Assembly (NCBI GenBank): GCA_017520935.1
Contig: JAFXEF010000019.1
Span: forward strand, 1 to 32,427
DNA: 32,427 nucleotides
Direction of reading: 5' to 3'
Source of the DNA: Bacteroidaceae bacterium
GTDB lineage: Bacteria > Bacteroidota > Bacteroidia > Bacteroidales > Bacteroidaceae
A program made the position numbers and the translations under genes. Positions 8,032 to 16,650 of the stretch are shown piece by piece. Numbering within the stretch: the stretch's first letter is position 1; each line of letters opens with the position of its first letter. Below the pieces are notes generated by a model that worked only from the letters and a program-made list of their open reading frames with translations, had not been told where the DNA came from and did no database searches.

Positions 8032-8706
8032 TTACTTCACGCGCTCAATGTAGCGGTCGATATCCATTGCTTGGGTTGAGCCGTAATACTTGTCCTTCAC
8101 CTCCTGATAAACGTTCAAGGCATCGGCCTTCTTGCCCAGCTTCTCATAGATTTGTCCAGCCTGCACAAGGTAGGCAGGGCTGAGGAGGTTGTTGTCGGCC
8201 TTGCGAGCTGCCTTTACAAGTGTGGCTGCAGCTTGCGCCTCATCGCCCACCTGTGCATAGCAGTTACCCAATGCAGCGAGTACCGAGGGAGCTACCATGG
8301 CATCGTTGCCCTTGAAGTCCTTGAGATAGGGGATGGCCTCTTCATAGCGGCCAAGCTTGGCAAGGCTAAGTCCGGCGTATGCCTTGGCCAGTTTGCCAGA
8401 CTTGGTGCCACCGAATTCGCTGATGACAGCCTCGAAGCCTGCATACTCGTTCTGATCACCGTTGAGAGCGGTCTCATAATCACCATTCTGGAAGTAGCGC
8501 TCGCCAGCGAAGAGAGCCTCAGCGGCTTTCTGTGCACGGGGCTTGATGTACAGTGTTGATACCAACACACTACCGGCAATGAGAACTACGATGGCGCATA
8601 CGACACCGATGATTGTCTTCTTGTTCTTGTTGATGAATTCCTCAGAGCGGCTTACTGCCTCTCCTACGTTGAGCATCTGCTCTTGCTTGATTTCTTGTTT
8701 TGCCAT
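8032..8706 (-). CDS. TPR membrane protein (YfgM-like)
   Basis: A protein of 224 residues with a cytoplasmic N-terminus, one membrane segment at about 31-54 (TIIGVVCAIVVLIAGSVLVS), and a periplasmic part of tetratricopeptide repeats (for example KAYAGLSLAKLGRYEEAIPY, APSVLAALGNCYAQVGDEAQ and PAYLVQAGQIYEKLGKKADA). Such proteins are scaffolds; E. coli YfgM works with the Sec translocon and periplasmic chaperones, but that role is only an analogy here. It is the first gene of a unit with ribH and is divergent from recF. Its promoter has TAATTTTG on the minus strand at 8751-8758. Confidence 0.85.
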   Translation of the reverse strand: MAKQEIKQEQMLNVGEAVSRSEEFINKNKKTIIGVVCAIVVLIAGSVLVSTLYIKPRAQKAAEALFAGERYFQNGDYETALNGDQNEYAGFEAVISEFGGTKSGKLAKAYAGLSLAKLGRYEEAIPYLKDFKGNDAMVAPSVLAALGNCYAQVGDEAQAAATLVKAARKADNNLLSPAYLVQAGQIYEKLGKKADALNVYQEVKDKYYGSTQAMDIDRYIERVK

Positions 8707-8750
8707 ATTCTTATTTGTTATTTTTATTATATTCGTTGCGTTACAAAATG

Positions 8751-8758
8751 CAAAATTA
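8751..8758 (-). promoter_or_regulatory. -7 box of TPR gene promoter
   Basis: Minus-strand TAATTTTG, 45 bases before the start codon. No clear TTG at the usual distance upstream. Confidence 0.55.
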
Positions 8759-8852
8759 GTCTATTTCTGCTGATTTCTAAAATTTCGGCATGCTTTTTTT
8801 CATTCTCGACGTTGTTTTTTCATTTTGTATCTCTTTTTCGAGGGAATATTAG

Positions 8853-8860
8853 TACCTTTG
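8853..8860 (+). promoter_or_regulatory. -7 box of recF promoter
   Basis: TACCTTTG, 20 bases before the recF ATG. A matching -33 element at normal spacing is not obvious. Confidence 0.6.
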
Positions 8861-8880
8861 TGGTGTTATTCTTGCCTATA

Positions 8881-9990
8881 ATGATACTTAAAAGACTCTC
8901 TTTGCTGAACTATAAGAATATCGAGCAGGCCGACCTCGATTTCTCTCCTAAGGTGAATTGCTTCATAGGACTGAACGGTATGGGGAAGACCAATCTGCTC
9001 GATGCCATCTATTATCTCTCGTTCTGCAAGAGCGCATCGAACCCGATAGACTCGCAGGTGATGCGACACGATAGCGACTTTTTTGTGGCACAGGGACTAT
9101 ACGAGACAGAGCAGGGAGCCGAGGAGGAGATCTATTGCGGCATGAAACGCAGGCAGAAGAAGACCTTCAAACGCAACAAGAAGGCTTACCAGCGCTTCTC
9201 CGAACACGTAGGCTTCATCCCGCTCGTGATGGTGTCGCCATCTGACGGGGAACTCATCATAGGAGGCAGCGAGGAGCGCCGTCGGTTTATGGATGTAGCC
9301 ATCTCGCAGCACGACAAGGAGTACCTGACCGAACTGATCAACTATGACAAGGCTTTGCAGCAACGCAACGCCCTGCTCAAGCAGGAAGAGGAGCCTGATG
9401 CCGAACTGCTCTCCTTGTGGGAGGAGATGATGGCTCGTTCGGGCGAGGTCATCTATCGCAAGCGTCAAGCTTTCATTGCAGGGCTCACACCCATTTTCCA
9501 GGCATTTTATGCGCAGATTTCAGGCGAGCGCGAAGAGGTGTCGCTCACCTATCTTTCACACGGCGACCGAGGGAACCTGCTCGATGTGATTCGCGACGGG
9601 CGCGCCAAGGATCGCATTATGGGATATTCGCTTCATGGCATACACAAGGACGACTTAGCGATGCAACTCGGAGGATATCCCATTAAGCGCGAGGGTTCAC
9701 AAGGACAGAACAAGACCTACCTGATAGCACTGAAACTGGCACAGTTCGACTTTCTTCGCCGTTCGGGACAGACGGTGCCCATTTTACTGCTCGATGACAT
9801 ATTCGACCGTCTTGACGCATCACGCGTGGAGCAAATTATCCGCCTGGTGTCAGGCGACACCTTCGGACAGATATTCATCACTGATGTCAACCGGGGACAC
9901 CTCGACCGCATCCTCGCATCGGCAGCAGGCAACTACAAGCTGTATGACGTGAGTGAGGGGGTAGTGACATTGAACGAAGAACGGCTGTAG
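8881..9990 (+). CDS. recF: DNA replication and repair protein RecF
   Basis: SMC-like ATPase of 369 residues that helps load RecA at single-strand gaps together with RecO and RecR. It shows Walker A at 30-38 (GLNGMGKTN), a signature motif GSQGQNKTYLIALKLAQF, and Walker B PILLLDDIFDRLD. The ATG at 8881 is chosen because the family begins with MILKRLSLLNYKNI and a -7 box lies 20 bases upstream; the frame itself stays open further upstream into the divergent promoter. It is followed after 31 bases by a DUF721 gene, the usual Bacteroidetes order. Confidence 0.96.
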   Translation: MILKRLSLLNYKNIEQADLDFSPKVNCFIGLNGMGKTNLLDAIYYLSFCKSASNPIDSQVMRHDSDFFVAQGLYETEQGAEEEIYCGMKRRQKKTFKRNKKAYQRFSEHVGFIPLVMVSPSDGELIIGGSEERRRFMDVAISQHDKEYLTELINYDKALQQRNALLKQEEEPDAELLSLWEEMMARSGEVIYRKRQAFIAGLTPIFQAFYAQISGEREEVSLTYLSHGDRGNLLDVIRDGRAKDRIMGYSLHGIHKDDLAMQLGGYPIKREGSQGQNKTYLIALKLAQFDFLRRSGQTVPILLLDDIFDRLDASRVEQIIRLVSGDTFGQIFITDVNRGHLDRILASAAGNYKLYDVSEGVVTLNEERL

Positions 9991-10021
9991 CATTTTCCCT
10001 AATCCCGAGAACCATACCACT

Positions 10022-10312
10022 ATGCGTCGTACCAATTCGGAATCCATAGGTAGTCTCATCCGACAATATCTCCGCCAGCAGGGACTTGAATCCCCACTCA
10101 ACGAGTACCGTCTCATGCAAGGATGGTCGCATGTGATGGGGCCTGTAGTGGCACGATATACGCGCGACCTGACTATCCGCAATCAGACGCTCTACGTCAA
10201 GCTAAGTTCTCCGGCGGTACGGCAAGAGTTGCTTATGCAACGTCACGACCTGGTGGCGAGACTCAATGCTTACGTAGGGGCACAAGTAATATGTGATATT
10301 GTATTTTCGTAG
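10022..10312 (+). CDS. DUF721 / DciA-like protein
   Basis: A basic protein of 96 residues of the DUF721 family, with LIRQYLRQQGLESPLNEYRL near the start and WSHVMGPVVARYTRDLTIRN and LYVKLSSPAVRQELLMQRHD in the KH-like core. DciA members of this family load the replicative helicase DnaB in bacteria without DnaC, a plausible role here but not shown by the sequence. It is likely co-transcribed with recF (31-base gap). It converges on dnaX, with only nine bases between the two stop codons. Confidence 0.85.
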   Translation: MRRTNSESIGSLIRQYLRQQGLESPLNEYRLMQGWSHVMGPVVARYTRDLTIRNQTLYVKLSSPAVRQELLMQRHDLVARLNAYVGAQVICDIVFS

Positions 10313-10321
10313 GTTCCCTGG

Positions 10322-12133
10322 CTATTCAAGATCCAGATTGAGCAACTCGGTCAGCAGCTTCAGCGCAGAGTTCCGATTCTCCAAGATTTGATATTGCGCC
10401 ACACGGCTCAGGATTCGGTGCGTGGGCAGCACATCCTCTACCCGGATGCGCATGCTTATGCGGCTGTTTTGCATCTGCTTGCGCAGGTATTGTTCTATAC
10501 GCGGTTGCATGCCATGCAGTTCCTGTGCCACCAGTTTGTTGTCGATGGTCACATTGAATGTATTGTCATCATTCAGCTTGGGGCGTATGTTCATGAGTCG
10601 CCCGGCCATTGCCGACTCTTCCTTAGGGAGTGAAGCGGCAAACTGTTTCCAACAGATACGAAGTCCCTCTTCACTGACAGGTAAATCCTCTACGACAGTC
10701 TGATGTGTTGGAGTGGCAGAAACAGTTGCAGGTACCGCTTGCGTGTTGGCTACAATTGGTGTCCCCGCGGCACGTATGGACATGCTTTGTGGACGACGCA
10801 TAGCAGTCGGTTTACCGCTATATGCGCTAAGCTGCGCCATAGGATTGCCCCCACCGGATCCACTGTCCGAGACAGCATTCGGCATCGGACGCGAATTAGC
10901 AGGTTGCGCGGTAGGTATAGCAGTGTTGCTCTGAGCCGGCGTACTGTTCTTCGGCTGGCTCGTCGTGGCGGTGGCTACCGCCTTTTGGAATAGGGGTTTC
11001 AGTCGCTTAGGGCCACGCCCCGAGCCTATCTCATCGGGGTCGCTCGTAAGCTGAGCCAACTGTATCAGTGTAAGTTCCACAAGCAGGCGCTTGTTCTTGC
11101 TTGCGCGATAGTTGAGATCACAGTCGTTACACAGTTTGATAGCGTGGATAAGCATTCGCTCGGGACACTTCTGTGCCTGCTCACGGTAGCGCTCGCGCAC
11201 ATCGGCACTCACTTCCAGCAGAGGGAGTGTGGCAGGTTCGCGGCTTACCAACAGGTCGCGCAGGTGGGCGGTAAGATTGGTGATAAAGTTGCCCCCATCG
11301 AAGCCACGACGCAACACCTCGTCGAAGAGCAGCATCGTCTCGCTTATCTTGTGTTCCAGAAAGAGGTCGGTGAAGCGGAAGTAGTAGTCATAGTCAAGTA
11401 TGTTGAGACTGCCTATGACACCCTGATAGGTGACGTTACCCTGCGTGTAGCTCACCATCTGGTCGAAAAGCGAAAGCGCATCACGCATACCACCATCGGC
11501 CTTTTGGGCGATGATGTGCAGGGCTGCCTCCTCCGCAGTGACCCCCTCCTTGGCGGCCACATTGGCCAGATGCTCCACTATGTCGCTCAGCTCGATACGC
11601 GTGAAGTCATATATCTGACAGCGAGAAAGGATGGTAGGGAGCACTTTGTGGCGCTCGGTAGTGGCGAGAATAAAGATGGCATGGCGAGGTGGCTCCTCCA
11701 ACGTCTTGAGGAAGGCATTGAAGGCAGCCGTCGAGAGCATGTGCACCTCGTCGATAATGAACACCTTGTATCGGCCTATCTGGGGCGGGATACGCACCTG
11801 ATCGATGAGTTCGCGTATATCATCTACGGAGTTGTTCGAGGCGGCATCCAGCTCGTGTATATTATAGGAACGCTGCTCGTTGAAGGCAAGGCATGACTCG
11901 CACTGGTTGCAGGCCTCGCCCTCGGGGGTGAGATGCTCGCAATTGATTGACTTGGCAAAGATACGGGCACAGGTAGTCTTGCCCACACCGCGCGGACCGC
12001 AGAACAAGTAGGCGTGAGCCAACTTGCCGGTAAGGATAGCATTCTTGAGCGTCACGATAAGCGCCTTCTGACCTACCACGGTGTCAAATGTGGCAGGACG
12101 GTACTTACGGGCCGATACGATAAAGTTCTCCAT
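10322..12133 (-). CDS. dnaX: DNA polymerase III subunit gamma/tau
   Basis: Clamp-loader ATPase of 603 residues. The AAA+ module carries Walker A GPRGVGKT (46-53), a four-cysteine zinc site (Cys65, 75, 78, 81) and Walker B IIDEVH (near 126-131), with sensor 1 in FILATTERHKVLPTILSRCQ. The clamp-loader collar follows to about 370. Residues about 395-500 are a low-complexity T/S/A/P/Q linker, and the C-terminal part (about 500-603) probably contacts the polymerase as in tau. No slippery run that would make a short gamma form was noticed. The promoter lies at 12159-12191. Confidence 0.97.
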   Translation of the reverse strand: MENFIVSARKYRPATFDTVVGQKALIVTLKNAILTGKLAHAYLFCGPRGVGKTTCARIFAKSINCEHLTPEGEACNQCESCLAFNEQRSYNIHELDAASNNSVDDIRELIDQVRIPPQIGRYKVFIIDEVHMLSTAAFNAFLKTLEEPPRHAIFILATTERHKVLPTILSRCQIYDFTRIELSDIVEHLANVAAKEGVTAEEAALHIIAQKADGGMRDALSLFDQMVSYTQGNVTYQGVIGSLNILDYDYYFRFTDLFLEHKISETMLLFDEVLRRGFDGGNFITNLTAHLRDLLVSREPATLPLLEVSADVRERYREQAQKCPERMLIHAIKLCNDCDLNYRASKNKRLLVELTLIQLAQLTSDPDEIGSGRGPKRLKPLFQKAVATATTSQPKNSTPAQSNTAIPTAQPANSRPMPNAVSDSGSGGGNPMAQLSAYSGKPTAMRRPQSMSIRAAGTPIVANTQAVPATVSATPTHQTVVEDLPVSEEGLRICWKQFAASLPKEESAMAGRLMNIRPKLNDDNTFNVTIDNKLVAQELHGMQPRIEQYLRKQMQNSRISMRIRVEDVLPTHRILSRVAQYQILENRNSALKLLTELLNLDLE

Positions 12134-12158
12134 ATATTGAGTTTCTCTTTTATAAACA

Positions 12159-12191
12159 CAAAATTAGTGCAAGGGCATCGAAAAACCAAAA
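12159..12191 (-). promoter_or_regulatory. Promoter of dnaX
   Basis: On the minus strand: TTTTG (plus 12187-12191), 20 bases, TAATTTTG (plus 12159-12166), 26 bases before the start codon. A complete match to the Bacteroidetes pattern. Confidence 0.8.
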
Positions 12192-12221
12192 CTTTTTGAG
12201 TTTTTCCGAGCTATTTTTTAT

Positions 12222-12229
12222 TAACTTTG
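12222..12229 (+). promoter_or_regulatory. -7 box of DUF3256 gene promoter
   Basis: TAACTTTG, 22 bases before the start codon. The nearest upstream TTG is at 12196-12198 (23-base gap), within a few bases of the -33 element of dnaX on the other strand, so the two promoters are packed back to back. Confidence 0.6.
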
Positions 12230-12251
12230 TACCTATATTTAACAGGTATAT

Positions 12252-12893
12252 ATGATGAACCGATTGAAATATCTTTTCCTCTTGCTTTTGATGGCCGCAC
12301 CGGCAGTTCAGGCCCGCACACCTATACGCCAATGGCTGACGGCGATGCCCGATTCGGTGATGCCGTTACTGACGAAGAACAACCGTCTGGACTTTATCGA
12401 CTTCCTGGAGAGCAAGATGGAAGCAGTGGTGACAAACCGCCTGGACGGAAAATCGCAGATGAATGCACTGACCGACGACTATCTGCATATCAGCTATACC
12501 CGCACGTGCGACGTAGAGATGAAGCTATTACCGCTGACAGATTCGGTGGATGTACTGTGCATGGTCACAACCGTAAAGGCGGCTGTAAACGACAGCCACG
12601 TGTTCTTTTTCGACGAATCATGGCAGCCGATAGAGGCAAACATGTTGTTTGCAGAACCCGTCTTGGAGGATTTCAAAAGAGCCGAGGTGAGTGATTCGGC
12701 CGATGCGGCATGGCGCAAGATGGATATTTTCTTCAAAAGCTATGAGCTGTCGCCCGATGCGACCACGCTGACTTGTCGTCTGGAGGCGACAAACTTCCTC
12801 AACGAAGAGGACAGAAGAGCCGTGACACCCTATCTGAAGTGCGATGCACTGGTGTTCTCTTGGGAAGGCGACCGGTTTGCGAGAAAGCCTTGA
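12252..12893 (+). CDS. DUF3256 family exported protein
   Basis: A protein of 213 residues with a signal peptide (about 1-22, LFLLLLMAAPAVQA) followed by a domain matching, by recall, DUF3256, which is restricted to Bacteroidales. Typical features are the early MPDSVMPLLTKNNRLDFIDF segment and the alternating MKLLPLTDSVDVLCMVTTVK strand pattern. Function is unknown; the location is probably periplasmic. It stands alone, divergent from dnaX. An ATG three bases further in (12255) is an equal start candidate. Confidence 0.8.
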   Translation: MMNRLKYLFLLLLMAAPAVQARTPIRQWLTAMPDSVMPLLTKNNRLDFIDFLESKMEAVVTNRLDGKSQMNALTDDYLHISYTRTCDVEMKLLPLTDSVDVLCMVTTVKAAVNDSHVFFFDESWQPIEANMLFAEPVLEDFKRAEVSDSADAAWRKMDIFFKSYELSPDATTLTCRLEATNFLNEEDRRAVTPYLKCDALVFSWEGDRFARKP

Positions 12894-13047
12894 CCCAAGA
12901 CAAACCTTACGGCAAACAAGGTTCATCTATCCCATGAACACGGCAACCTCTTCTCGCTGCCGATACGACAAAGCAGAACTCAATATATAATAAGTACGCG
13001 CGCGAGAGGCTTTCCATTCGTTAGGAGCAAATGTCGGCAAACAAAAA

Positions 13048-13080
13048 AGGTGTACCGAGGATTTTTCCTTAGGTACACCT
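13048..13080 (-). terminator. Terminator of rpmE2
   Basis: AGGTGTACC pairs with GGTACACCT, with further pairing inside (AGGA / TCCT). On the minus strand the hairpin is followed by TTTTTTGT. It lies 21 bases past the L31 stop codon. Confidence 0.85.
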
Positions 13081-13101
13081 CTATGCGGATAGGTGTTATC
13101 C

Positions 13102-13356
13102 TTACTTCTTCTGAGCTCTTGCGTAACGGCTCATGAACTTGTCCACACGGCCAGCGGTGTCTACCAACTTAGACTTACCTGTGTAGAAGGGGTGAGAGGT
13201 GTTAGAGATTTCAAGCTTGATCAGCGGATAAGTCTCGCCCTCAAATTCGATAGTTTCCTTTGTTGCGCAAGTAGAGCGTGAGAGGAAGCAGTCACCGTTT
13301 GACATGTCTTTGAACACTACGGGACGATAGTTTTCAGGATGAATACCTTTTTTCAT
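13102..13356 (-). CDS. rpmE2: 50S ribosomal protein L31 type B
   Basis: An 84-residue ribosomal protein starting [20 protein letters not shown] and containing [20 protein letters not shown], diagnostic of L31. It lacks the CxxC pairs of the zinc-binding form and is therefore type B, the usual form in Bacteroidetes. Single-gene unit with its own promoter (13432-13464) and strong terminator. Confidence 0.97.
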   Translation of the reverse strand: MKKGIHPENYRPVVFKDMSNGDCFLSRSTCATKETIEFEGETYPLIKLEISNTSHPFYTGKSKLVDTAGRVDKFMSRYARAQKK

Positions 13357-13431
13357 TGTCTTATTTCGTTTTATTAGTTATTACTTCGTTTTTATTGCTG
13401 GTAACAATAATGTGTAATGGTTTTCGGACGG

Positions 13432-13464
13432 CAAAGGTACAACTTTTCTCTTGAACGACAAAAA
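13432..13464 (-). promoter_or_regulatory. Promoter of rpmE2
   Basis: On the minus strand: TTTTTG (plus 13459-13464), 19 bases, TACCTTTG (plus 13432-13439). The leader to the start codon is about 70 bases. Confidence 0.8.
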
Positions 13465-13518
13465 GTTTGCCAATTTATTTTAGAATCAGGAGCTAATTTT
13501 GTTGTTAGCCACCACTTC

Positions 13519-14454
13519 TCAGAAAGCAAATGACAACTGTTGGCAATAGACATCGCGCAAAGAGAGTATTTCGCGCTGGAAGTTGCGCACGAGCAACTCT
13601 GACAGTTTCTCGCGCTTCTCAGGCTTGGCCACGATAGCATTCTTCGACCAGATACGTTCCACATTATAGTTGCTGTAGAGTTGCTCCATGAAGGTATCAT
13701 CGGGGTTTTGGCTCTTGCCGTCGCTGTTGGTAAGCATCCATTGGAATCGGCGATACGAGAGCAAATCACAGAACTTCTTCAAGCGTATTTGCTCCTTATC
13801 GTTAAACTCGGTGTTACCGTGACGCTTTCCCGTAGGACGATAGGGCGGATCGAGGAAGAAGAAAGTATTGCCGCTCGCTTCGCTATAGGTCTTCTCGTAG
13901 TCACCACAAGTGATGGTCACGCGCTGCAACAGTTTGCTGTCGGCAAGGATAGTGCGTTCGTCGCAGATGCCCGGATTGAGCAGATGATTGTATGCACCGT
14001 TAAACTTACCGTTGCCATTGGTGCGATAGTTGGCATTCGAGGTCTTGTTCAAGAAGATAAAGAGTGCCGAATGCCGCAGCCCTCCGGCGAGGCGGGCGTT
14101 GAACTCGTCACGACGTTCATTGAAGTATTCGTGACGCTCCTCCTCATCAAGGGGGAGAAACTCCTTTTGCATCTTCTTAAGTTCGGCAACCAACTCTTTT
14201 GCACGATCGCGCACTGTGTTGTATGCACGGATCAGGTCAAGGTTATTGTCATTGATGATGGCATGTTTGATGTTGGGATAGGTCTGCAGCATATGGAAGA
14301 GCAGAGCACCACCACCTACAAAAGGTTCTATATAAGTGATGTTAGGAATTTCGGCAAAGTCTGCGGGAAGAGCCTGCGTCAGTATGTGTATATGCTGACT
14401 TTTCGATCCTGGCCATTTGATGAATGGTTGGCCTCCAATGTTCATACTTGCCAT
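13519..14454 (-). CDS. D12-class DNA adenine-N6 methyltransferase (Dam-like)
   Basis: A protein of 311 residues that transfers methyl from S-adenosylmethionine to adenine in DNA. It has FIKWPGSK (11-18) and EPFVGGGALLFH (from 43), which make the cofactor site, FLNKT...YRTNGNGKFNGAYN in the central region typical of Dam/DpnM enzymes, and the catalytic DPPY at 202-205. The start is ATG 14454, because the longer frame begins with TTG and the -7 box at 14477-14484 leaves a short leader; ATG 14445 is also possible. No restriction endonuclease gene is adjacent, so it is an orphan enzyme or a cut-down modification system. The target may be GATC by family, but this is not shown. Confidence 0.92.
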   Translation of the reverse strand: MASMNIGGQPFIKWPGSKSQHIHILTQALPADFAEIPNITYIEPFVGGGALLFHMLQTYPNIKHAIINDNNLDLIRAYNTVRDRAKELVAELKKMQKEFLPLDEEERHEYFNERRDEFNARLAGGLRHSALFIFLNKTSNANYRTNGNGKFNGAYNHLLNPGICDERTILADSKLLQRVTITCGDYEKTYSEASGNTFFFLDPPYRPTGKRHGNTEFNDKEQIRLKKFCDLLSYRRFQWMLTNSDGKSQNPDDTFMEQLYSNYNVERIWSKNAIVAKPEKREKLSELLVRNFQREILSLRDVYCQQLSFAF

Positions 14455-14476
14455 CTTTTGCAAACTCTTTCAGCTA

Positions 14477-14507
14477 CAAAGATAATAGGTATGAATAATT
14501 TAAACAA
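14477..14507 (-). promoter_or_regulatory. Promoter of the methyltransferase gene
   Basis: On the minus strand: TTG (plus 14505-14507), 20 bases, TATCTTTG (plus 14477-14484). It predicts a transcript start near 14470. Confidence 0.75.
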
Positions 14508-14509
14508 GA

Positions 14510-14965
14510 AAAAGATTGAAAATCTTCCTTGAATATGATAAAAAAGTCAACTTTTCATAAAAAACATCTCAAAAAGTTGTCCCAAAATAATAACCGATGG
14601 CAGTATCCCGTTTAGCCCGACAACAAATTTGGGCACATTACTGATAGCCCCTAAATACCCTGAGAGCTCCATTCGGTACAGTTAGACATCCGCCGCTCCA
14701 TACGAATACCACTACTCGGGAAACAACTTCACGCACACCAAATAAAAAACCACACATGTTGCTCAATCCCTGCAGTATCGCAAAGACAAACGAGTGCCAT
14801 TAGAGACAAAAGAATAGAGAAACAAGACCTACGCTGTGCCATCAGAAGAAAGAGACACATCAAAACACTCCACAGCACATCGAGCCAGCCAATCCTGACA
14901 GAGAAGCGATGTTGCGGTTCCGAGAAAACCAACGAGAAAGGAACAGGCAGTCAGCCCCTAAAGAA
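14510..14965. other. Intergenic stretch without a convincing gene
   Basis: About 450 bases between the methyltransferase promoter and the stop of the C11 peptidase gene. I see no promoter, strong hairpin or RNA gene. A minus-strand frame of 67 codons at 14729-14932 is hydrophobic but starts with TTG and has no supporting signal. Confidence 0.4.
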
Positions 14966-16210
14966 TCACCAGCCTACCCTACTCCATCCAGCAGCAGCGT
15001 ACCAAGCCGTAGAGCGAAATTTAGTGTTCAGGCCGGTATAGATGCTCACATCTTGTGGAACATAACATGAGACACCTCCGTAGGTATCCAAATCGACATA
15101 CTGCATACGGGCATCATTGGAGTACCACCAGGCGGTAGATTTGGCGTATGGGACGGCACGGTCGAAAGCACTCTTCCAACGGACATAGTCGGCCTCATCC
15201 GCCACCAGACGCAGCATATACCCGTTCATGTCATGAAATTCAGGACGCGACTTGCTGGAAAGCGGATAATAACGCTGCACGCCATCAAGGTCAATGACCT
15301 CCTCTTTTGACGCATACTTACCCACCATCTCAGCGGTCACAGCAGCCAAATCGTCCAGGTAGTCGCAGTTGATAGCCGAGAGCGACACACCGTAGCGGTC
15401 AGAGCCATAACCGAAGACACTTATCACACTGTCATTATAGGCTCTATAATATCCGTCGACAACGCTCTCAGCATCGAATGGAATACTGAAAAGTGGTTTC
15501 AGCATACGCTCATAGGGAGCGCCGGGATTGGGTATCTCGGCCGGAGAGGCTATGATGTAACGTGCCACATGACGAAGTTCGTAAGCCACCTCAACAGCTT
15601 GCATAAAACAGGCATCAAACATGATGAACTCAAGACGAGGGAAACCAGCCAACACATCGGCCACGGCATCGATATCCATTTTCGTACCGTTATTCGAGTA
15701 GCTGTTATTCCGTCCATTGTCAATGCATATACTACGCTGTGGTGCTTTAGCAGGCAGCCAGGCATCGCCATGCGACCAGAGCACCAAGCCATAGTTCAGC
15801 GAGGGGCTGTTCTCGCTCACCCACTCCATCACCAGGCGTAAGGTCTCCGTATCGCCCGAGTTGTGCTCGGCGGCATAGCTGTGCAGCACTTTGGCTATTG
15901 GCTGGCGGCCATTCTGCTGCTCAATGGAGAGTATACGAGGCAACTCGGTATCGTCAAGATAGACAAGCAAACGGCTATTGGCCGGAATGTCGCCTGCAGC
16001 TTGCAGCATTTCATCGATGTCTTGCTGGTGGAATCCCATCTGGGTATACGGGTCTTCCCACGACAAACTGTTTTCCGCCGCCATATACACCAACACGGTA
16101 CGGTCGTACTTCAGTTTCTCTTCCTCCGGGAATAACCAATGACACGATGTCATACCTAACAGTATAAACATCGTGCACATAAACTTATATATCAGGAGGC
16201 GCAATTTCAT
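14966..16210 (-). CDS. Clostripain-family (C11) cysteine peptidase lipoprotein
   Basis: A protein of 414 residues. The N-terminal signal ends in a lipobox (GMTSC, Cys23), so it is a lipoprotein. The catalytic dyad of family C11 is visible: His147 in LWSHGDAW and Cys201 in FDACFMQAVE, with TVLVYMAAENSL at the start of the fold. C11 enzymes such as clostripain and PmC11 cut after Arg or Lys and may activate themselves. It follows a small exported protein by nine bases, and that gene follows rpoD by 26 bases, so all three may share transcripts. Substrate unknown. Confidence 0.92.
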   Translation of the reverse strand: MKLRLLIYKFMCTMFILLGMTSCHWLFPEEEKLKYDRTVLVYMAAENSLSWEDPYTQMGFHQQDIDEMLQAAGDIPANSRLLVYLDDTELPRILSIEQQNGRQPIAKVLHSYAAEHNSGDTETLRLVMEWVSENSPSLNYGLVLWSHGDAWLPAKAPQRSICIDNGRNNSYSNNGTKMDIDAVADVLAGFPRLEFIMFDACFMQAVEVAYELRHVARYIIASPAEIPNPGAPYERMLKPLFSIPFDAESVVDGYYRAYNDSVISVFGYGSDRYGVSLSAINCDYLDDLAAVTAEMVGKYASKEEVIDLDGVQRYYPLSSKSRPEFHDMNGYMLRLVADEADYVRWKSAFDRAVPYAKSTAWWYSNDARMQYVDLDTYGGVSCYVPQDVSIYTGLNTKFRSTAWYAAAGWSRVGW

Positions 16211-16219
16211 CTCGTCCCA

Positions 16220-16624
16220 TTACTCTTTACGGAAGCGGAAGGCATCAGCACCAACCTGCAGGAACAACCTGTTCTTATCGGCCTGATATCTCTTGCGCAT
16301 CTTCACGAAGCGTTTTTCCAATTTCTTCTTGTTGTCAGAGTAGATTACCGCGCACGTCTGATTGCTCTTACCGAGTACCCCCTCGAGGTACACCTTCATC
16401 TGGATAGAATAATTGGCATAGTTCCGTATAGAGCCATCCTTGTTGATCACCATGCTGTCAAGAGACTGCACATCGGTCATGTACACCACCGAGTCATTGA
16501 AGTTAACCGACACGCCATATAAGTACACCCGTTTCGGTTCGTCAGCCCTATCCCTCTTGGCAGCAAAGGCAGTGAGCGACACCATTCCCAACAGAACAGC
16601 CAGCAGCAGCTTACATTTATTCAT
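16220..16624 (-). CDS. Small exported protein of unknown function
   Basis: A protein of 134 residues with a clear signal peptide (about 1-21, LLLAVLLGMVSLTAFA). The mature part is basic and contains VYLYGVSVNFNDSVVYMTDV, LDSMVINKDG and a lysine-rich helix (DNKKKLEKRFVKMRKRYQAD). I recognise the type from other Bacteroidales but no named family. It is nine bases upstream of the C11 peptidase gene, so the products may act together in the envelope. Confidence 0.7.
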   Translation of the reverse strand: MNKCKLLLAVLLGMVSLTAFAAKRDRADEPKRVYLYGVSVNFNDSVVYMTDVQSLDSMVINKDGSIRNYANYSIQMKVYLEGVLGKSNQTCAVIYSDNKKKLEKRFVKMRKRYQADKNRLFLQVGADAFRFRKE

Positions 16625-16650
16625 ACGCGCGTGTATAAATTAGCAATAGG

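Noticed and set aside
8683..8880. An upstream extension of recF by 66 codons
   Set aside because: It would start inside the divergent TPR gene and cross both promoters, and the RecF family begins at ATG 8881.
11144..11896. A 250-codon open frame on the plus strand
   Set aside because: It lies wholly opposite dnaX, whose motifs are unambiguous, and has no family features or promoter; it results from the codon bias of the real gene.
12904..12962. Small hairpins after the DUF3256 gene
   Set aside because: Stems of five or six pairs without a T-run; too weak to call a terminator.
14570..14640. Possible hairpin from GTTGT/ACAAC and CCCAAA/TTTGGG pairs
   Set aside because: The two pairs are not nested in a way that can form one stem, so no terminator or structured RNA is claimed.
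14729..14932. A 67-codon hydrophobic frame on the minus strand downstream of the C11 peptidase gene
   Set aside because: It starts with TTG, has no ribosome-binding or promoter signal and no recognisable family; hydrophobicity alone is not enough.
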